A stretch of 64,000 nt of DNA from Neorhizobium populisoli (GCF_019430945.1 NZ_JAHYCB010000010.1:62001-126000); one strand, 5' to 3'; shown: positions 53,264 through 63,714, numbered from the stretch's first letter. Notes: generated by a model from the letters alone, not told the origin. Numbers and translations: made by a program.

Positions 53264-53724
53264 CCGGCAGATTTGGCGCGGCGGCAGAGCCTGTCCAGCG
53301 TTTCGAGGAATTTCGAGCGGTCCTTCGGCGAAAAGGCGGCATTATAACCCTTGCTTTCGCCGGTCTCGCGAAGATGCTGGCCGAGGTCGCGCATTGCGGT
53401 CGCCATGCCGATATTGGTTTGGTCGAAGACGCGGCCGGTCGGGCCGGTCACCATGGCGCCCGCAGCGACACAGCGGCCCGCAAGCGGTACGTCTGCGGTA
53501 ATGACGATATCGTTTGGGCCGGCACGTTCGGCGATCCAGTTGTCTGCCGCATCGAAACCGGCCGAGACGATGACGTTGTGGATCATCGGATCGCGGGACG
53601 GGCGCAAGCCGGAATTGGCGACGAGTGTAACCTCAAAACCGTGGCGTTCCGCGACCTTGAGGATTTCCGGCTTGACCGGGCAGGCGTCGGCATCGACATA
53701 GATCATGCGGGTACTACCAATCAT
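53260..53724 (-). CDS. YaiI/YqxD family protein (DUF188)
   Basis: 154 residues. It begins I-Y-V-D-A-D-A-C-P-V-K-P-E-I and has I-V-I-T-A-D-V-P-L-A and T-N-I-G-M-A-T-A-M-R-D-L, the pattern of the YaiI/UPF0178 family with a PIN-like (putative nuclease) fold. Biochemical role unknown. Met7 could be the true start. Overlaps the DUF1345 gene by four bases. Confidence 0.9.
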   Translation of the reverse strand: MIGSTRMIYVDADACPVKPEILKVAERHGFEVTLVANSGLRPSRDPMIHNVIVSAGFDAADNWIAERAGPNDIVITADVPLAGRCVAAGAMVTGPTGRVFDQTNIGMATAMRDLGQHLRETGESKGYNAAFSPKDRSKFLETLDRLCRRAKSAG

Positions 53725-53730
53725 CCGGCT

Positions 53731-54156
53731 TTATTGGCGGGTCCAGATTTCGCGGATCGTCTTGTTCGAACCCTTATAGGTCCAGACGCCCTTCCAGGTT
53801 CCGTCCGGCTGTTCGAAATACATGGCGATGCCGAAAGAGCTGTTGTCCGACATGTAGCCTACCGAAATCGCCACATCGTCCTTGCTGGCCGATCCAACAC
53901 CGAACCGGTTATCGCCAACGAATTTTGCGCCGAGCCCGGTGCCGATGGATTGGCTTCCGGCAATCGTCCAGACGACGTCGTAGGTTTCGCCGGTGCGGGT
54001 CACCTTCACGGTGCCGGTATATTGTCGGCCAGTATCCGGATTGTCGCCGACGACCTTGAAATTGCCCGTCGGGTCCGCCCAGGCGCCGGCCGGGAGAGAC
54101 AGCAAAGCGCAGGCACCCATTGCGATCGAGATCAGTACCCTTTTCAGCATTGCCAT
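53731..54156 (-). CDS. Exported hypothetical protein, beta-rich
   Basis: 141 residues with a signal peptide (start M-A-M-L-K-R-V-L-I-S-I-A, cleavage after A-W-A near 28). The mature ~113 residues look like a small beta-barrel with G-N-F-K-V-V-G, T-G-T-V-K-V and W-K-G-V-W-T-Y-K-G. No named domain is recognised. Located between frmA and the YaiI-type gene, same strand. Start may be Met3 (M-L-K-R). Confidence 0.75.
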   Translation of the reverse strand: MAMLKRVLISIAMGACALLSLPAGAWADPTGNFKVVGDNPDTGRQYTGTVKVTRTGETYDVVWTIAGSQSIGTGLGAKFVGDNRFGVGSASKDDVAISVGYMSDNSSFGIAMYFEQPDGTWKGVWTYKGSNKTIREIWTRQ

Positions 54157-54184
54157 CCCCCAAAAGATCCAGAGCCCCTGTGGC

Positions 54185-55312
<1,128 letters not shown>

Positions 55313-55431
55313 CGTGTCTCTCCCTTTGGTGCTTTTGACGTGTTTGACGAATCCGCGCGGACCTTCGCACGGCAAAGGGGCGGCGCTCAAGCGAGAACCA
55401 GACACCTAAGGTCGCAAAAAGGTGATCTGCC

Positions 55432-56049
55432 TTAGGCTTCGATGATCGGCACGTGCGGCGATGCGGTTTTCGGCGCAAGGCCGTTCAGGCGGGGATCGTC
55501 GTGGACCTCGACCATCAGGCAATACGGGCGGAAACCGGAACGTTGGTAAAAGGGCAATGCCTCAGGCGAATCAAAGTGGCAGGTATGCACCCAGAACCGG
55601 CGGATCGCTTTCGCCCATGCCTTGTCGATCGCATGGTTCATCAGGAAACGACCGGCTCCCTTGCCGATGGCGTCCTTCACGAGGCCGAAGAAGACGAGTT
55701 CGCATTCGTCCGGCTGGCGGAAATCGAGTTCCATCAGTCCGATTGGCCGGCCGCTATCCGTCGCAACGTAAATCTCGACGAGTGGATCATTGAGAATTGC
55801 TGCAAGCTTCTCGTCCGTCATCTCGAGACGTGACACCCACATCCAGTCTTCGCCGACGGCGCGATAGATCTGTCGGTAGCTTTCGACATCGGGCGACTGC
55901 CAGTGTTCGAGGCCGAGTGACGGATCGACCGTACGCGGACCACGGGCGGGTGGCGGCGCGAGCATCTCAAGACAGGTAACGACCGTTGCGAGCTTGCCGG
56001 GCGGAACGGCGGAATAGCCGAGCGGAAGAGGAGCGTTTTCGGTTTGCAT
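55432..56049 (-). CDS. GNAT-family N-acetyltransferase
   Basis: 205 residues from the ATG at 56049. The acetyl-CoA motif is V-K-D-A-I-G-K-G-A-G-R-F-L-M (about 140-153), followed by W-V-H-T-C-H-F-D-S-P and a Y-Q-R-S-G-F end of the domain. The substrate is not predictable. It lies 31 bases after the M50 protease gene on the same strand; starting further upstream would overlap that gene. Confidence 0.88.
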   Translation of the reverse strand: MQTENAPLPLGYSAVPPGKLATVVTCLEMLAPPPARGPRTVDPSLGLEHWQSPDVESYRQIYRAVGEDWMWVSRLEMTDEKLAAILNDPLVEIYVATDSGRPIGLMELDFRQPDECELVFFGLVKDAIGKGAGRFLMNHAIDKAWAKAIRRFWVHTCHFDSPEALPFYQRSGFRPYCLMVEVHDDPRLNGLAPKTASPHVPIIEA

Positions 56050-56080
56050 GCGGGCCTTGGAACCGGTTCCAGGGCGATTG

Positions 56081-57349
56081 TCAACCGAAGAGGCGATCGC
56101 AGGCATAGACGATGCCGTGGGCGTGGACCGCGACGGCAGCGTAAAGCCCAAGGCCGGCCATCAGCCGTTCACCGGGATGCATGGATACGAGGCTGTCTTT
56201 GGGTTTGACCGAGCTGGCACCCATCAGGCTCATCAGCAAAAATACCGCAAGTCCCGCCATCAGAGCCTTGGACGGAAGTCCGATCCTGTAACCGACCCAA
56301 AGCATGAGCAGCGTGATGCCGAAACTACCAAGGACAAGCATGCGGCGTCCGGGAAAGATTTGCCGCAGGACCTGCCCGCCATCGAAACGGGACATGGGCA
56401 GGAGATTGAGGATGTTGAACGCGCCGAGGATGAGAAGGAAGATGAGCGAGGCACCTGCCGCCAAGTGCGGAAGCATTCCGTCGACGGCAAATTCGTAAAC
56501 GGATATGGCAACAGGCACGAGAAACGCCGACATGCCGGCCCCCATCAAAGCACAGGTCGCGACTTCGAACCGGGTGTTATAGGGACGGCTGCCGATAGCG
56601 ATGCCGCCAAGCAGCGGTATGAAGATCATTCGTACCCGCTCGTGCCCAAATGCCCGGTAGGCCGCCATGTGCCCGAGCTCGTGCAGGACGATAACGATCG
56701 TCAGCGTGACCGAGATCGTCAGTCCGGCGGGATTCAAACCGAAGAACGGCCACAGAAGCAGGGTGGAGACCAGGGCAAAAAGCGCTTGCGTGGACGGATG
56801 TTCGAGCACGCCCCCACGGCGGGGTTTTTCCCCCTTAAGCCACGCGGCAAGCGCTGAAACCTGGCGGCGGATCATTAGGTAGCGGAAGAGGTAGAAGCCG
56901 AGACCGCGATAGTTGTCGGTCTGAGCGAGGGTGAGGGTGGCTCCATCCGGAGCGGGGGAGACCGCTCGGTATTCCTCGAAATTGCGCCAGAAGGAAACGT
57001 CGAGCGCGCTGTCATCCACGACGTGGCTGACAGCCGCGTAATGTCGGTCCTGTATGTTCTCCTGTTCCTCCACGGCAAAGACACGGCGGATGGGGTCGCC
57101 GTGTCGGTCGGGGTGTCGATACGATACCTCGATTTGCCCATTGCAGGAGGTTAACGTCGCGGCAAGCACTGCCGGGTTCCAGTTGGCTTCCTCTCCGCCT
57201 GGGTGAACCGCCTGCCAGAGCCGCTCCGGACGGACGGAAAACTGCCGGTGGAAGACAATCGTCCGCCGGCCGATCGGAGCCGCCATCATCAGCCAGACCA
57301 GGCCGAGGTTGATGGTCAGCAGAACGGCGATGGAAATGGCGGTCGTCAT
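56081..57349 (-). CDS. Membrane M50 (site-2-protease) metalloprotease with N-terminal SRPBCC-like region
   Basis: 422 residues. One N-terminal helix (~5-25) is followed by a soluble segment (about 30-170) resembling an SRPBCC/START-type domain (R-P-E-R-L-W-Q-A-V-H-P), then five or six membrane helices. The zinc site is H-E-L-G-H (223-227), with the third ligand in N-L-L-P-M-S-R-F-D-G-G-Q (Asp323). Such proteases cut membrane-bound substrates, often anti-sigma factors, but no candidate is adjacent. Function of the N-domain unknown. Confidence 0.85.
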   Translation of the reverse strand: MTTAISIAVLLTINLGLVWLMMAAPIGRRTIVFHRQFSVRPERLWQAVHPGGEEANWNPAVLAATLTSCNGQIEVSYRHPDRHGDPIRRVFAVEEQENIQDRHYAAVSHVVDDSALDVSFWRNFEEYRAVSPAPDGATLTLAQTDNYRGLGFYLFRYLMIRRQVSALAAWLKGEKPRRGGVLEHPSTQALFALVSTLLLWPFFGLNPAGLTISVTLTIVIVLHELGHMAAYRAFGHERVRMIFIPLLGGIAIGSRPYNTRFEVATCALMGAGMSAFLVPVAISVYEFAVDGMLPHLAAGASLIFLLILGAFNILNLLPMSRFDGGQVLRQIFPGRRMLVLGSFGITLLMLWVGYRIGLPSKALMAGLAVFLLMSLMGASSVKPKDSLVSMHPGERLMAGLGLYAAVAVHAHGIVYACDRLFG

Positions 57350-57485
57350 CGTAACTATGTCAGATGTTCCCGATGTAAAACGATCCGGCGGCCCTTTGCC
57401 GCCGATGCTTTCGTATCATCCTACCCCGCCGGTATTTCTGCGCGGTATAGGTGATTGTTAAAATGCGATGCCCAAAGTCGGCGTA

Positions 57486-58136
57486 TCAGGCCGCTGCCTC
57501 GTCCAGCAGGTGCTGGTCGTCGGTCACCAGCCAGCGATCGCTGCGCAGAATCTGCTTCGGTCGATCGAGGGTGACGATGGAAGCAATCATCGTGTGCCAG
57601 TCGGAATGCAGCACGGCGGGGTCGGCAAGCTCGTCGATATGTTTCAGCACCGTCGCTTCCAGTGGCGACAGCATCAGCCGGCCACGCTCCAGAGCGCCGC
57701 GCAGAATGCGCCAGATATATATCAGATCGTGATTGGTGATACCGTCGGAGGCAGGGCGGCCTTCATGATAGGCGCCACGCGGCTCAGGCTCCAGCGACAG
57801 TCGCAACTGGTCCAGCGCGAAAGCCGAGAGATCCTCCGGCACCTCGCAAGCCAGTTCCATGGCGTGCAGCAACACCTCGAGCTCCAGCGCGGACTTGACC
57901 GCGCCATCGACGGACAAGGTGCGCATGAGCCATGTCGCCTTGTTTTCGTCGATCAGGCCTTCCGGCTTGCTGCCATAGACGACGAACATCGCCAGGCTTT
58001 CGACGAGATAAGCCGCCCATTGAGGACTTTTTTCGATTGAGGCTTCGTTCAGCGCCAGAAGTTCGAGTGCGTCCTCCGAAGACTTGAGACCGTCCGGGAA
58101 CGCGAACCTGCGCAGCATCAAAATATCGTCGGTCAT
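57486..58136 (-). CDS. Hypothetical helical protein
   Basis: 216 residues from the ATG at 58136 (M-T-D-D-I-L-M-L-R-R-F). Predicted all-helical, acidic, with D-G-V/I-T-N-H-D-L-I-Y-I-W-R-I-L-R-G and L-S-P-L-E-A-T-V-L-K-H as the most conserved-looking parts. No signal or membrane segments. Function not recognised. GAAGGG precedes the start; the frame is open 19 codons further upstream. Confidence 0.7.
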   Translation of the reverse strand: MTDDILMLRRFAFPDGLKSSEDALELLALNEASIEKSPQWAAYLVESLAMFVVYGSKPEGLIDENKATWLMRTLSVDGAVKSALELEVLLHAMELACEVPEDLSAFALDQLRLSLEPEPRGAYHEGRPASDGITNHDLIYIWRILRGALERGRLMLSPLEATVLKHIDELADPAVLHSDWHTMIASIVTLDRPKQILRSDRWLVTDDQHLLDEAAA

Positions 58137-58291
58137 AACCCGACCCTTCCCGGCGATGACACATGCCGGAAAAGAAAAGCGGTATCCGCCCATCTTCTAT
58201 CTCCGTTTCATCATGAAACTGATGTGGATCGTAACGGCGAAAAGTTGAGGGCCGCTCAAGGAACGAGGTTAATCGGCATGCAATGACCGGC

Positions 58292-59212
58292 TCAGGATGT
58301 TGTCGCCTGCTTCGATTTGAGCCGTTCGCGCCAGATGATGAACAGGCCGGAACCGACGATAATGGCGATGCCGAGCCATTTGGAGGCGGTCGGGAAGTCG
58401 CCGAACAAGGCATAACCCAGAACGGTGGCTGAGATGATCTCGAAATACTGGAATGGCGCCAGCAGCGAAAGCGGCGCCAGCCGGAAGGCACGGACCACAA
58501 GGAGATGCATATAGCCGGAGATCGAGCCCAAGATCACCAGCAGGACGAGACCAAGCCAGGATGAGGGTAGGGAGGGTGTGAAGTCCGCACCGCCCGCCCG
58601 GTTCCCAATGAAGAGCGCCACAGCCATGAACAGTGTGCCGCCAAGCCCTGCCATGGTCTGCATGACGAGCGGCGAATCCGCCTCGCCGATGGCGCGGTTC
58701 AGGAAGAGATAGAGCGTATAGAGAAAAGCGCAGGCGACCGGCAGCAGCGCCGTCCAGCCGAAGATGGCATAGCTCGGCTGGATGACGATCATTGCGCCGC
58801 CGAAGCCGACCACAATGGCGAGCCAGCGCCGCCAGCCGACTTTCTCCCGCAGGAACACCGCCGACATCATGGTCAGCATGAACGGCTCGACGAAATAGAT
58901 GGCGAAGACATCGGCAAGCGGCATGTATTTGACCGCCGAGAAGAACATCAGGCTCGCCGCCGCGTGTAAAAGGCCCCGCAGCAAATTCATCCAGGGCCGC
59001 TTGGCGCGGAAGACCGCCGCACCGGTGAAAACGACCAGCGGCAGAATGCAGACGAGCTGGAAGAAGAAGCGGTAGAAGGTTACCTGGCCAGGCGACATGG
59101 CCTCGAAGGTCGCCATGTATTTGGCGATCGCATCCATCAAGGGCAGGACGACCATACAGGTCGCCATGATGGCCATGCCCTTGAGCGGGTTTTCAGCGGT
59201 GGGTGAGGGCAT
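58292..59212 (-). CDS. EamA/DMT-superfamily transporter
   Basis: 306 residues with ten predicted membrane helices in two EamA repeats. The first ends around A-V-F-L-R-E-K-V-G-W-R-R-W and the second around L-F-G-D-F-P-T-A-S-K-W-L-G. Family members export amino acids, nucleobases or other metabolites; substrate unknown. Divergent from the DUF599 gene across 189 bases with no other feature seen. Confidence 0.9.
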   Translation of the reverse strand: MPSPTAENPLKGMAIMATCMVVLPLMDAIAKYMATFEAMSPGQVTFYRFFFQLVCILPLVVFTGAAVFRAKRPWMNLLRGLLHAAASLMFFSAVKYMPLADVFAIYFVEPFMLTMMSAVFLREKVGWRRWLAIVVGFGGAMIVIQPSYAIFGWTALLPVACAFLYTLYLFLNRAIGEADSPLVMQTMAGLGGTLFMAVALFIGNRAGGADFTPSLPSSWLGLVLLVILGSISGYMHLLVVRAFRLAPLSLLAPFQYFEIISATVLGYALFGDFPTASKWLGIAIIVGSGLFIIWRERLKSKQATTS

Positions 59213-59401
59213 GTCGGGGGACTTTCGAGGAGCTTTGCTCTTGAACCACAGCCGTCCTCACCGATCAAGTTCAGTTGCGGCCGGCAATGCGGTAGGTGCG
59301 GCATGCGCTTTCGAGCAAAGGCGTGCCCGGAGCCTCTTGCCGCGATCCCCGAAACGACGCATGAGGAAACGACAAACCTCGAATCTGCGCCGCGGTGATC
59401 C

Positions 59402-60100
59402 ATGACGACAGCCGACTATATCGCGCTTGCACTGTTCGCCTTGCTTTGGGCCGGATATTCCTGGATCACCGCCGGCTCCGGGGCACGGTTCTTTCCGCGG
59501 CTCAGCCTCAACCGGGTGATGGCCGCTCGGCGTAAGCTGTGGATCTACAATTCCCTGAAGCGCGACCTGAAGATGATCGACACGCAGATCATGGCGGGCC
59601 TGCAGAACGGCACGGCCTTTTTCGCCTCGACTTCGATCTTCGCGATCGGTGGCTGTTTCGCGCTGCTCGGCGCCACGGACAAGGTGGAGGCCGTGTTCGG
59701 CAATCTGCCGCTCGTCGCTTACAGCGGTCGCACTGCATTCGAGATCAAGGTGGCGGGGCTAACCGCGCTGTTCGGTTATGCCTTCTTCAAGTTCGGCTGG
59801 TCCTACCGGCTGTTCAACTATTGCACCATCCTGTTCGGCGCGCTGCCGATGATGCATGACATGAATATCGACAAGGCGGCCGCCGAGCGCGCCGCCGATC
59901 AGGTCGTATTGATGAACACGATTGCCGCAAAACACTTCAATGACGGGCTGCGCGCACTCTTTTTATCGGTCGGCTATCTGGGCTGGTTCGCCGGGCCCTA
60001 TATGTTCATGGCGATGACCACGTTCGTGATCTTCGTCCTGGCCCGCCGGCAGTATTTTTCTGAAGCGCGGCTGGCGCTGATGGATCGCGATATCCCTTAA
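59402..60100 (+). CDS. DUF599 membrane protein
   Basis: 232 residues. One N-terminal and three or more further membrane helices, with F-K-F-G-W-S-Y-R-L-F-N-Y and the D-Q-V-V-L-M-N-T-I-A-A-K-H-F-N-D-G-L-R pattern of DUF599. Function unknown. It precedes a DUF1624 gene by 19 bases, so both may be co-transcribed. No strong ribosome site is visible. Confidence 0.85.
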   Translation: MTTADYIALALFALLWAGYSWITAGSGARFFPRLSLNRVMAARRKLWIYNSLKRDLKMIDTQIMAGLQNGTAFFASTSIFAIGGCFALLGATDKVEAVFGNLPLVAYSGRTAFEIKVAGLTALFGYAFFKFGWSYRLFNYCTILFGALPMMHDMNIDKAAAERAADQVVLMNTIAAKHFNDGLRALFLSVGYLGWFAGPYMFMAMTTFVIFVLARRQYFSEARLALMDRDIP

Positions 60101-60119
60101 TCCAGAAAGCATCCATAAA

Positions 60120-61115
60120 TTGACCATTGCCGAAAATCCCAGCCCCGCGCTCCGCACCCCTCGCATCACGCTGATCGACACGCTGCGCGGCGTCGCCCTG
60201 ATTGCCATGGCGACCTATCATTTTACCTGGGATCTGGAGTTTTTCGGTTACCTCGATCCCGGCACCGCGACACAGGGCTTTTTCCGCATCTATGCGCGCT
60301 CGATCGCCAGCTCTTTCCTATTCCTGGCGGGTGTCAGTCTGGTCCTGGCGCATTTTCCGGTCATTCGCTGGCAGTCGTTCTGGAAGCGGTTTGCGATGGT
60401 TGCAGGGGCCGCAGCCGCGATCAGCATCGCCACCTATATCGCCTTTCCGGGTGAGTGGATCTATTTCGGCATCCTGCACAATATCGCGCTGTCGAGCCTG
60501 ATCGGCCTTGCCTTTCTGCGGCTGCCGCCGCTGGTCACGGGCGTAATCGTGCTGGTAGTCATCGCCGCGATGTTGGCCGATTACAGTCTTGCGCCAGGGA
60601 CGCTGGATTCTGCCGTCTTCAACACGCGCTGGCTGAGCTGGCTCGGCTTTGCAGAAATCCCGCCGCGCTCGAACGACTACGTACCGCTCTTCCCATGGAT
60701 CGCAGCTTTGCTTGCGGGCGTAACGATTGCCAGGATCGCCATGTCCCGGAACTGGCTATCCGGGCTTGCAGCCGTGCAGACAAGGCAGAACCTGCTTTCC
60801 AAGGCCGGCCGGCACAGTCTTCTGGTCTATCTCGTGCATCAGCCGGTGCTGATCGCGCTCGTTTATCTCTTTTCGCTCGTGCATCCGGCCCCGCCGCCGG
60901 ATCCGCGGCACAATTACGTTCTTACCTGCGAAGCGGGCTGCACGCGCGAAGGCAATGATACGAAACTTTGCCAGAAATTCTGCGGCTGCACGGCAGACAG
61001 GCTGATTGCCCAGTCGCTGATGGAGCCGATGCTGAAGGGGAATATCGCGCTGCAGGACAATCGCGTTCAGGCGATCGTCGAGGAATGCTCGATCGGCGCC
61101 CAGCTCGGCGAATAG
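60120..61115 (+). CDS. DUF1624 (heparan-glucosaminide acetyltransferase-like) membrane protein with Cys-rich tail
   Basis: 331 residues. The opening L-I-D-T-L-R-G-V-A-L-I-A-M-A-T-Y-H-F (~18-35) is the DUF1624/acyltransferase start, and about eight membrane helices follow. L-V-Y-L-V-H-Q-P-V-L-I-A marks the last. A C-terminal ~60-residue soluble extension contains six Cys (C-E-A-G-C, then a single C, C-G-C and a later C). Probably transfers acyl groups across the membrane; target unknown. The TTG start has no strong ribosome site, so the exact start is uncertain. Confidence 0.85.
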   Translation: MTIAENPSPALRTPRITLIDTLRGVALIAMATYHFTWDLEFFGYLDPGTATQGFFRIYARSIASSFLFLAGVSLVLAHFPVIRWQSFWKRFAMVAGAAAAISIATYIAFPGEWIYFGILHNIALSSLIGLAFLRLPPLVTGVIVLVVIAAMLADYSLAPGTLDSAVFNTRWLSWLGFAEIPPRSNDYVPLFPWIAALLAGVTIARIAMSRNWLSGLAAVQTRQNLLSKAGRHSLLVYLVHQPVLIALVYLFSLVHPAPPPDPRHNYVLTCEAGCTREGNDTKLCQKFCGCTADRLIAQSLMEPMLKGNIALQDNRVQAIVEECSIGAQLGE

Positions 61116-61138
61116 GGGAATGGGAAGACCGGGACCGC

Positions 61139-61531
61139 TCAGGTCCCGACGCCGATTTCGGCAAGGCGGGTGAGGCAGGCTTCCTCGACATTGTTCAGCT
61201 CGGCGAGCGTGTCGTCGATATCCTTGCGCTTCTGGCGAAGATCGTCGCGCTTTTCATCCAGACGTTTCATCAGCAGCTTCAGCTGGCCCATTTCACCGGG
61301 CGGCTCCTTGTAGACCTGGATGATTTCGCGGATTTCAGCAACTGTGAAGCCTATACGACGGCCGCGGAGGATTTCCTGGATAAGGCGACGGTCGGCGGCG
61401 CGGAAAAGCCGGGTGCGCCCACGGCGCTCCGGATGGATCAGACCCTCATCCTCATAGAACCGAAGGGTGCGCGTGGAGACCCCGAATTCCCGTGTCAGTT
61501 CCGTTATGCTGTAATATTTATCCACGACCAT
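61139..61531 (-). CDS. MerR-family transcriptional regulator
   Basis: 130 residues. Winged HTH at 6-75 (Y-S-I-T-E-L-T-R-E-F-G-V-S-T-R-T-L-R-F-Y), then a coiled-coil helix (~85-115). It lacks the metal-binding cysteine pattern of CueR/MerR, having a single Cys near the end. It resembles LiuR-like members that control branched-chain amino acid or fatty acid genes, none of which is nearby. Divergent to nothing obvious; 90 bases separate it from mgtE. Confidence 0.88.
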   Translation of the reverse strand: MVVDKYYSITELTREFGVSTRTLRFYEDEGLIHPERRGRTRLFRAADRRLIQEILRGRRIGFTVAEIREIIQVYKEPPGEMGQLKLLMKRLDEKRDDLRQKRKDIDDTLAELNNVEEACLTRLAEIGVGT

Positions 61532-61621
61532 GTCCTGTTATCCGCCCGAGCAAAATAATTGACTTTTACGTAACAGTCAATTTTTCGAAGGTGTTGAAAT
61601 CAGGCAGCCTGAAATGAACTG

Positions 61622-63037
61622 TCAGTTGATCAGCCAGAGGGTCGCCAGTCCGAGGAACGAGAAGAAGCCCGTCGTATCGGTAATGGCTGTAACGAAAACC
61701 GCCGAGGAAACGGCCGGATCGGCGCCGGTGCGATCGAGAACGAGCGGGATCATGATGCCGGCCATGGCCGCGGCAAACATGTTGATCATCATCGCCGTGG
61801 CGATCAGCAGGCCGATATGGACATCGTGGAACCAGAGGCCGGCTACGCAGCCGACCAGACAGCCGATGACGACGCCGTTGATCAATCCGACGCCCGCCTC
61901 GCGTCTCGCGACGCGCCAGGCATTGTGGATGTCGAGATTGCGGGTGGCCAGCGCGCGCACCGTCACCGTCATGGTCTGCGAACCGGCATTGCCGCCCATG
62001 CCAGCGACGATCGGCATCAGGATCGCCAGTGCCACGACCTGCTCGATCGTCGCTTCGAACAGCGAGATGACGGACGCGGATATGAAGGCAGTGAAAAGAT
62101 TGACCAGCAGCCAGGGAATACGCGAGCGCGAGGTTTCCCGGACGGAGTCGGAGAGTTCTTCGTTGCCGACACCCGAAAGGCGCAGGATGTCTTCTTCCGC
62201 TTCTTCCTGGATGACGTCGACGACGTCGTCGATGGTGAGCACGCCGACAAGGCGGCCGTTGTCGTCGACGACGGCGGCGGACAGAAGGTCGTATTGTTCG
62301 AAAAGCTGCGCGGCCTCTTCCTGGTCCATGTCGGCCGGGATCGGATAGTTGGTCTCCCGCATGATCGTCTCGATCTTCACCTGCCGCTTGGCGCGCAGGA
62401 CACGGTCGAGATCGAGCACGCCGAGAAGCTTGAAGGTCGGATCGATGACGAAAATTTGGGTGAAACTCTCCGGCAGGTCTTCGTCGTCGCGCAGATAGTC
62501 GATCGTCTGGCCGACCGTCCAGAAAGGCGGCACGGCGACGAATTCCGTCTGCATGCGGCGGCCGGCCGACTGTTCGGGATAATCCAGCGCGCGGCGCAGC
62601 CGCACCCGCTCGGTGAACGGCAGCTGCGCCAGGATTTCTTCCCGGTCAGCGTGATCGAGGTCTTCGAGAATGTAGACGGCGTCGTCCGAATCCAGTTCGC
62701 CGATCTGCGCGGCGATCTGCGCATTCGGCATCTGGTCGACGATCTCCATACGGATCGCTTCGTCGACTTCGGTGAGTGCGGTCAGGTCGAAGTCGGTGCC
62801 CAGCAGTCTGACGAGCGCATGGCGCTGATCGGGCAGGATGGCTTCGAGAAGGTCGCCGAGTTCGGATTCGTGCAGGCGGGCGACGTGATTGCGCAGGAAA
62901 AGCGTGTCGCGATCGGCGATCGCTGCACCCACCATCGCCAGAAAGTCGGCGCGGATCGAGCCTTCCTCGGAATAGATGTCGGCATTCGCGTCGTCGGTTT
63001 GGCTGCGCGGGCGGATGTCTTCGCCGATATCGCTCAT
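61622..63037 (-). CDS. mgtE: Magnesium transporter MgtE
   Basis: 471 residues from the ATG at 63037 (GAGGGCGG upstream). A cytoplasmic superhelical N domain (~25-145) with A-V-Y-I-L-E-D-L and R-R-A-L-D-Y-P is followed by two CBS domains (~150-275). Five membrane helices follow, with P-I-V-A-G-M-G-G-N-A-G-S-Q as the pore signature and a later I-T-D-T-T-G-F-F. It conducts Mg2+ and is gated by cytoplasmic Mg2+ bound between N and CBS domains. Confidence 0.95.
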   Translation of the reverse strand: MSDIGEDIRPRSQTDDANADIYSEEGSIRADFLAMVGAAIADRDTLFLRNHVARLHESELGDLLEAILPDQRHALVRLLGTDFDLTALTEVDEAIRMEIVDQMPNAQIAAQIGELDSDDAVYILEDLDHADREEILAQLPFTERVRLRRALDYPEQSAGRRMQTEFVAVPPFWTVGQTIDYLRDDEDLPESFTQIFVIDPTFKLLGVLDLDRVLRAKRQVKIETIMRETNYPIPADMDQEEAAQLFEQYDLLSAAVVDDNGRLVGVLTIDDVVDVIQEEAEEDILRLSGVGNEELSDSVRETSRSRIPWLLVNLFTAFISASVISLFEATIEQVVALAILMPIVAGMGGNAGSQTMTVTVRALATRNLDIHNAWRVARREAGVGLINGVVIGCLVGCVAGLWFHDVHIGLLIATAMMINMFAAAMAGIMIPLVLDRTGADPAVSSAVFVTAITDTTGFFSFLGLATLWLIN

Positions 63038-63222
63038 CTGCCGCCCTCGCTGCTTTGCCCGATGAAATGAAGATGGCGGCCAAAAGCTTATTGTCAACAA
63101 CCGGATAGCCGCATCCGGCGGTCGTCTTCATGTCGCCGGTTTTCCTGCTAGAACAATTGTCTCTTCCGGTCCAGCAGGTACCGGACATATCCATACGGGA
63201 ATGACATTAAGGACGCTTGAAG

Positions 63223-63714
63223 ATGGCCATCGGCCCGATCCTGAAATATCCGCATCCGGGCCTGTCGACGCTCTGCCAACCGGTCACGGTTTTTGATGCT
63301 GAGCTTGCGGCCCTGGCTGACGATCTGCTGGAAACGATGCGCGCAGCACCCGGCGTCGGCATGACGGCTGCGCATGTCGGCGTGTTCACCCGGCTTGTCG
63401 TTCTGGAGCTTCCGAAAGAGCAGGGGCCGCGCTTCTACGCCAATCCGGAAATCCTTTCCTCGTCGCAACAGACCATTATCTACACGGAAGGCAGCGTTTC
63501 CATGCCGGGCGCGACCGAAGAAGTCGAACGGCCGCGGCAGGTCCGGTTTCGTTACCAGGATCTGGACGGTGGATTTCACGAGGAGGATGCGGATGGGTTC
63601 TATTCCATCTGCATGCAGCATGAAATCGACCAGCTGGACGGAATTTTCTGGCTGCGGCGGCTGTCGCGCTTGAAGCGCGACCGGCTCGTGAAGAAATGGG
63701 AAAAGGCAAAATAG
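63223..63714 (+). CDS. Peptide deformylase-like protein with lost metal ligands
   Basis: 163 residues from the ATG at 63223 (AAGGA upstream). The deformylase fold is clear, but its three motifs are altered. Motif I reads G-V-G-M-T-A-A-H-V-G (the Gln is His51). Motif II reads E-G-S-V-S-M-P (metal Cys replaced by Ser91). Motif III reads H-E-I-D-Q-L-D-G (His133 kept, second His replaced by Gln137). Activity as a normal iron/zinc deformylase is unlikely. The frame and length are intact, so it is a diverged paralogue rather than a decayed gene. Confidence 0.85.
   Translation: MAIGPILKYPHPGLSTLCQPVTVFDAELAALADDLLETMRAAPGVGMTAAHVGVFTRLVVLELPKEQGPRFYANPEILSSSQQTIIYTEGSVSMPGATEEVERPRQVRFRYQDLDGGFHEEDADGFYSICMQHEIDQLDGIFWLRRLSRLKRDRLVKKWEKAK

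Noticed and set aside
61817-63070. A 417-codon plus-strand frame opposite mgtE
   Set aside because: Shadow of mgtE, with Asp/Val/Arg-biased translation lacking a domain.
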